DNA of 9,989 nt from Methylobacter sp. Its GTDB lineage: Bacteria; Pseudomonadota; Gammaproteobacteria; Methylococcales; Methylomonadaceae. The translations under genes were made by a program, and so were the position numbers. Location of the stretch: positions 1 through 9,989 of the forward strand of contig JALNYY010000151.1 in the NCBI GenBank assembly GCA_023229605.1, in the 5' to 3' direction. Below are positions 6,922 through 9,989 of this stretch, one piece after another (position 1 is the first letter of the stretch; each line of letters opens with the position of its first letter). The notes under the pieces are model-generated. The model saw nothing but the letters and a program-made list of their open reading frames with translations. It was not told the origin of the DNA and made no database searches.

Positions 6922-9115
6922 CCGGCTTTGCATTATCGGCGTCGGCTTGATCGGCGGGTCTATCGCCCGCGCGGCGAGGCGGCAGGGTTTATGCAATAAC
7001 ATAGTCGGTTACGGTCGTCCTCAGGATGAGCAGAACCTGCAAATGGCAAAGCGGTTAGGTGTTATTGACGGCTATACGCTGGAGCTGGCGGAAGCCGCCC
7101 GGGAGGCCGATTGCGTGGTCATTGCAACGCCTGTTGCGAGCATCGAAAGCATATTTGCCCGGCTTAAACCACTGTGGTCGGATGACGCGATTTACACGGA
7201 TGTCGGCAGCACCAAGGGCAGCGTTATCGCTGCGGCAGAAAGGATTTTCGGTGTTGTGCCGGATAATCTGGTTCCGGCTCATCCTATTGCCGGAGCCGAG
7301 AACAGCGGCGTAACTGCCTCGGTCGATGATTTGTTTATGAACAAACGCCTGATCATCACGCCGGTCGACAATACCAGCCCCGAAGCGGTGCAAAAAATCC
7401 AAGGTTTCTGGGAGCGGATGGGGGCGTTGGTGTCGGTGATGGATGTGCAGCATCATGACGGCGTATTGGCCGCAACCAGCCATTTGCCGCATATTCTGGC
7501 TTTTGCGTTGGTCGATATGCTCGGACATAAAGACGAGCAGAGCGAGATTTTTAAATATGCGGCCGGCGGATTTAAGGATTTTACGCGTATCGCTTCCAGC
7601 GACCCGACCATGTGGCAGGATATTTGCGCAGCCAATAAAGATGAAATCATCCCTTTAATTGAGCAGTTGAAAGGGGAATTGGATAAAATACAACACTTGC
7701 TGGAAACTAACGATGCCCGGCAGCTTTTTGAAACCTTTACGTATGCCAGAAACGCACGGCAACGCTTTCTTGACCAGTTCGATAATACACATATGTCAAA
7801 ATCAATCACATTTTACGTACAACCCGGCGGCAAACTACAAGGCGAGGCCCGCGTGCCCGGCGATAAATCGATGTCGCACCGTTCAATCATGCTGGGCTCG
7901 CTGGCCGAAGGCGTAACGCATGTAAAAGGCTTTCTCGAAGCGGAAGATGCGCTGGCGACCTTGCAGGCTTTTCGCGATATGGGCGTTGCAATCGAAGGTC
8001 CGGTCAATGGCGAATTGACCATACACGGCGTCGGCAAGCACGGTTTAAAAGCGCCTAAAAACGATTTGTACCTGGGCAACTCGGGCACATCGATGCGCTT
8101 GTTGAGCGGTTTGTTGGCGGGACAGGCATTCAATTCGGTATTAACCGGCGATAAATCGTTGTCCGGCAGGCCGATGAAGCGGGTCACGGAGCCGTTGGCT
8201 GCAATGGGCGCCGATATAAAAACGACCGAGCGGGGTACCGCGCCCCTGCAAATTACCGGCAGGGCAGGACAGTTGACCGGTATCGATTACGCGATGCCGA
8301 TAGCCAGCGCCCAGGTTAAGTCCTGTCTGTTGCTGGCAGGCATGTATGCGCAAGGCGTAACCACGGTTACCGAACCTGCGCCTACCCGCGACCACACCGA
8401 ACGCATGTTGACCGGATTTAACTATCCGGTGAAGCAAGAGGGCAATAAAGTCAGCATTACCGCCGAAGGCCATTTGACGGCAACCGATATTGATGTGCCC
8501 AGCGATATTTCATCGGCGGCATTTTTTCTGGTCGGAGCGTCGATTGCGCCGGGTTCCGACCTGCTGTTAAAACATGTCGGCGTTAATCCTACGCGCACCG
8601 GGGTGATCGACATCCTCAGATTAATGGGTGCCAACATCGAAGTCCTGAACGAGCGCACTGTCGGCGGCGAGCCGGTAGCCGACCTGCACGTTGTTTACAG
8701 CCCGCTTAAAGGCATAGATATTCCCGAGCATCTGGTGCCTCTGGCTATTGACGAGTTTCCGGTATTGTTTGTCGCCGCAGCGTGTGCTGAAGGTCAAACG
8801 CGGTTAACCGGTGCGGAAGAACTTAGGGTCAAGGAATCGGATCGCATTCAGGTGATGGCGGACGGCCTACAGATATTGGGCGTGGATGCCCAGTCGACCG
8901 AGGACGGTATGATCATTCAAGGCGGTCCGATAGGCGGCGGCGAAGTTATATCGCATGGCGACCACCGAATTGCGATGTCGTTTTCAATTGCCGGTTTACG
9001 CGCTAATGCGCCGATTACCGTCCATGATTGTGAAAACGTGAATACCTCGTTCCCGGAATTTAGAGACTTGGCAAAGCGTTTGGGTCTTGATCTTGTTTGC
9101 AAGGAAGAAGAGTGA
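6914..9115 (+). CDS. tyrA-aroA: Fused prephenate dehydrogenase / EPSP synthase (TyrA-AroA)
   Basis: One 733-residue protein joins two shikimate-pathway enzymes. Residues 1-293 are prephenate dehydrogenase (tyrosine branch): the dinucleotide-binding GVGLIGGS at 9-16, HPIAGAENSG from His123, and SHLPH at 189-193. Residues 294-733 are EPSP synthase, which joins shikimate 3-phosphate and phosphoenolpyruvate on the way to chorismate: GDKSMSHR at 316-323, SAQVK at 465-469, RDHTE at 492-496, NPTR at 558-561, the catalytic Asp613 and ELRVKESDR at 636-644. These are class-II-type (CP4-like) signatures. The AroA part begins with Met294 and has no linker. The fusion itself is known in Pseudomonas and relatives. 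The ATG overlaps the hisC end by 8 bp and the TGA overlaps cmk by 4 bp, so translation is probably coupled. Confidence 0.96.
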   Translation: MFNRLCIIGVGLIGGSIARAARRQGLCNNIVGYGRPQDEQNLQMAKRLGVIDGYTLELAEAAREADCVVIATPVASIESIFARLKPLWSDDAIYTDVGSTKGSVIAAAERIFGVVPDNLVPAHPIAGAENSGVTASVDDLFMNKRLIITPVDNTSPEAVQKIQGFWERMGALVSVMDVQHHDGVLAATSHLPHILAFALVDMLGHKDEQSEIFKYAAGGFKDFTRIASSDPTMWQDICAANKDEIIPLIEQLKGELDKIQHLLETNDARQLFETFTYARNARQRFLDQFDNTHMSKSITFYVQPGGKLQGEARVPGDKSMSHRSIMLGSLAEGVTHVKGFLEAEDALATLQAFRDMGVAIEGPVNGELTIHGVGKHGLKAPKNDLYLGNSGTSMRLLSGLLAGQAFNSVLTGDKSLSGRPMKRVTEPLAAMGADIKTTERGTAPLQITGRAGQLTGIDYAMPIASAQVKSCLLLAGMYAQGVTTVTEPAPTRDHTERMLTGFNYPVKQEGNKVSITAEGHLTATDIDVPSDISSAAFFLVGASIAPGSDLLLKHVGVNPTRTGVIDILRLMGANIEVLNERTVGGEPVADLHVVYSPLKGIDIPEHLVPLAIDEFPVLFVAAACAEGQTRLTGAEELRVKESDRIQVMADGLQILGVDAQSTEDGMIIQGGPIGGGEVISHGDHRIAMSFSIAGLRANAPITVHDCENVNTSFPEFRDLAKRLGLDLVCKEEE
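9101..9105 (+). promoter_or_regulatory. Ribosome binding site that sets the cmk start
   Basis: AAGGA at 9101-9105 stands six bases before GTG 9112, an ideal spacing. It lies inside the last codons of tyrA-aroA, and the GTGA overlap joins the two genes. The longer reading from TTG 9097 would place this site inside cmk and is therefore unlikely. Confidence 0.75.
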
Positions 9116-9768
9116 CAGTTCCGGTATTAACTATCGATGGCCCTAGCGGAGCAGGAAAAGGCACAGTCAGCAGGGCGGTAGCGAAAAAACTGGGTTGGAA
9201 TTATCTGGATAGCGGTTCTATCTATCGTTCCTTGGCAATTGCGGCATTAAAACAGCATGTTGATTTGGAAAATGAAGTCGGCATTGTCGATATAGCTCTG
9301 GCGATGACTCTGGAGTTTGATTGCGGTGATGAATTGGTCGTCAAACTGAATGGCGAGGACATTACCGCCCAATTAGGCCTTGAAAGTACGGGTAATGCAG
9401 CGGCCATCATTGCAGCATTTCCTGAAGTTAGACGCGTTTTATTACAAAAACAGAAAGATTTCAAGTTGCTCCCAGGCCTGGTTGCAGACGGGCGCGACAT
9501 GGGGACGGTGGTTTTTCCTGACGCCGAATATAAGGTGTTTTTAACTGCAAGTGCGGTTGAAAGGGCCAAGAGGCGATATAAACAGTTGATAGAAAAAGGG
9601 AATGATGCTAACCTAGCCCAGATAACAAATGAGATAGAAGAACGCGATCGCCGGGATATGGAGCGCAAGACCGCTCCGTTAGCTATGGCGAATGATGCGC
9701 TTTACATCGATTCTTCGGATATGACGCTGGATGCTGTTATTGAAGAAGTAGTGAATTTAATCCGTTAA
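9112..9768 (+). CDS. cmk: Cytidylate (CMP/dCMP) kinase
   Basis: Cmk phosphorylates CMP and dCMP to the diphosphates with ATP, recycling nucleotides from RNA turnover and lipid synthesis. The GTG-initiated product is 218 residues, near the 225 or so usual for the family. The P-loop is GPSGAGKGT at 10-18. LDSGSIYR follows at 32-39, then DGRDMGTVVFPDA at 126-138 and the arginine-rich RDRRDMERKTAPL at 178-190, which closes the nucleotide sites. The start is set by AAGGA at 9101-9105 and by the 4-bp GTGA overlap with tyrA-aroA. Downstream is rpsA, the cmk-rpsA order found throughout gammaproteobacteria. Confidence 0.96.
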   Translation: MTVPVLTIDGPSGAGKGTVSRAVAKKLGWNYLDSGSIYRSLAIAALKQHVDLENEVGIVDIALAMTLEFDCGDELVVKLNGEDITAQLGLESTGNAAAIIAAFPEVRRVLLQKQKDFKLLPGLVADGRDMGTVVFPDAEYKVFLTASAVERAKRRYKQLIEKGNDANLAQITNEIEERDRRDMERKTAPLAMANDALYIDSSDMTLDAVIEEVVNLIR

Positions 9769-9866
9769 GGGTTTTTTATGTGGTCACCTCAGTGTTTGTG
9801 TGTGATTTTTTTTAACTTTGATAAAGAAAAGGCTTGTTCGAGTTTCGACAGGCTTGGGAATAGAAA
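9769..9866 (+). promoter_or_regulatory. rpsA leader with a short direct repeat
   Basis: This 98-bp spacer is T-rich in its first half (an eight-T run near 9806-9813). It then carries AGGCTTG twice, at 9830-9836 and 9850-9856, flanking a small hairpin CGA-GTT-TCG (9839-9847). The second copy overlaps the rpsA binding site region, GGGA at 9856-9859. In gammaproteobacteria S1 represses its own translation through a structured leader. Whether this leader folds that way is not certain, and I found no convincing promoter. Confidence 0.35.
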
Positions 9867-9989
9867 ATGAGCGAAAGCTTTGCTGAATTATTTGAAGAAA
9901 GTCTAATCAAGACGGAAATGCGTCCTGGTGCCATGTTAATGGGTACGGTTGTTGATATCGAAAACGATATGATCATCGTCAGCACCCAT
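9867..9989 (+). CDS. rpsA: 30S ribosomal protein S1, N-terminal part
   Basis: The first 41 codons begin MSESFAELFEESL, the characteristic start of gammaproteobacterial S1. After RPGAMLMGTVVDIEND they enter the first S1 (OB-fold) domain, and the frame is still open at the window edge. S1 binds mRNA upstream of start codons and the 30S subunit through this N-terminal region (via S2), helping initiation on weak or structured sites. GGGA at 9856-9859 lies seven bases before the ATG. The full protein would be about 550-560 residues with six S1 repeats; only the beginning is seen. Confidence 0.95.
   Translation, partial: MSESFAELFEESLIKTEMRPGAMLMGTVVDIENDMIIVSTH

Noticed and set aside
7055..7528. 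157-codon minus-strand frame inside tyrA-aroA
   Set aside because: It is a shadow of a well-conserved gene on the other strand; its composition is His/Arg-rich and shows no motif.
9097..9111. TTG start for cmk at 9097
   Set aside because: The AAGGA at 9101-9105 would lie inside the gene. GTG 9112 has ideal spacing, gives the usual Cmk N-terminus and forms a standard GTGA overlap.
9796..9825. Possible rpsA promoter (TTGTGT, then GATAAA)
   Set aside because: Three and four of six consensus matches with an 18-bp spacer are too weak in such a T-rich stretch.
1..9989. CRISPR array, tRNA, rRNA, prophage or toxin-antitoxin locus
   Set aside because: No regularly spaced repeats, cloverleaf patterns or related proteins were seen on either strand.

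Overview
The window is a chromosomal segment of a gammaproteobacterium. It carries gyrA, serC, pheA, hisC, a fused tyrA-aroA, cmk and the start of rpsA, all on the + strand. This order, including the TyrA-AroA fusion, is the conserved 'aromatic supraoperon' arrangement known from Pseudomonas and related gammaproteobacteria. The moderate base composition, protein flavour and repeat-bearing spacers would suit a Methylococcales-type methanotroph. That placement is an impression and cannot be proved from the sequence alone.

Layout. Positions 1-605 hold no intact gene. At the left edge, on the minus strand, are the first nine codons of what looks like an IS110-family transposase with a good ribosome binding site. 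Its probable non-coding left end follows, then a short unrecognised ORF or gene remnant (about 161-283), an 8-bp inverted repeat, and a strong sigma70-type promoter (451-479) that should drive gyrA with a leader of about 120 nt. gyrA (606-3251) is complete. A 115-bp spacer leads to serC (3367-4446). The 183-bp serC-pheA spacer is built of inverted repeats and looks like an inserted intergenic repeat element. pheA (4630-5715), hisC (5755-6921), tyrA-aroA (6914-9115) and cmk (9112-9768) are packed with a 39-bp gap, an 8-bp overlap and a 4-bp overlap, so they very probably form one translationally coupled operon. A 98-bp leader precedes rpsA (9867 onward), which runs off the right edge.

How the genes work together. 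SerC makes phosphoserine for serine and also acts in pyridoxal-phosphate synthesis; PLP is in turn the cofactor of SerC and HisC. AroA makes EPSP, the precursor of chorismate. PheA (chorismate mutase plus prephenate dehydratase) and the TyrA domain take chorismate to phenylpyruvate and hydroxyphenylpyruvate. HisC-family aminotransferases act on histidinol phosphate and often also aminate these aromatic keto acids. cmk (CMP kinase) and rpsA (ribosomal protein S1) tie the operon to nucleotide supply and translation.

The window is mostly ordinary core genome. I do not see a new biological system. The points most worth a second look are the IS110 left end (possible bridge-RNA locus just outside or at the edge), the class-II-type EPSP synthase domain with a class-I-like glycine at the glyphosate position, the linkerless fusion junction, and the repeat element between serC and pheA.
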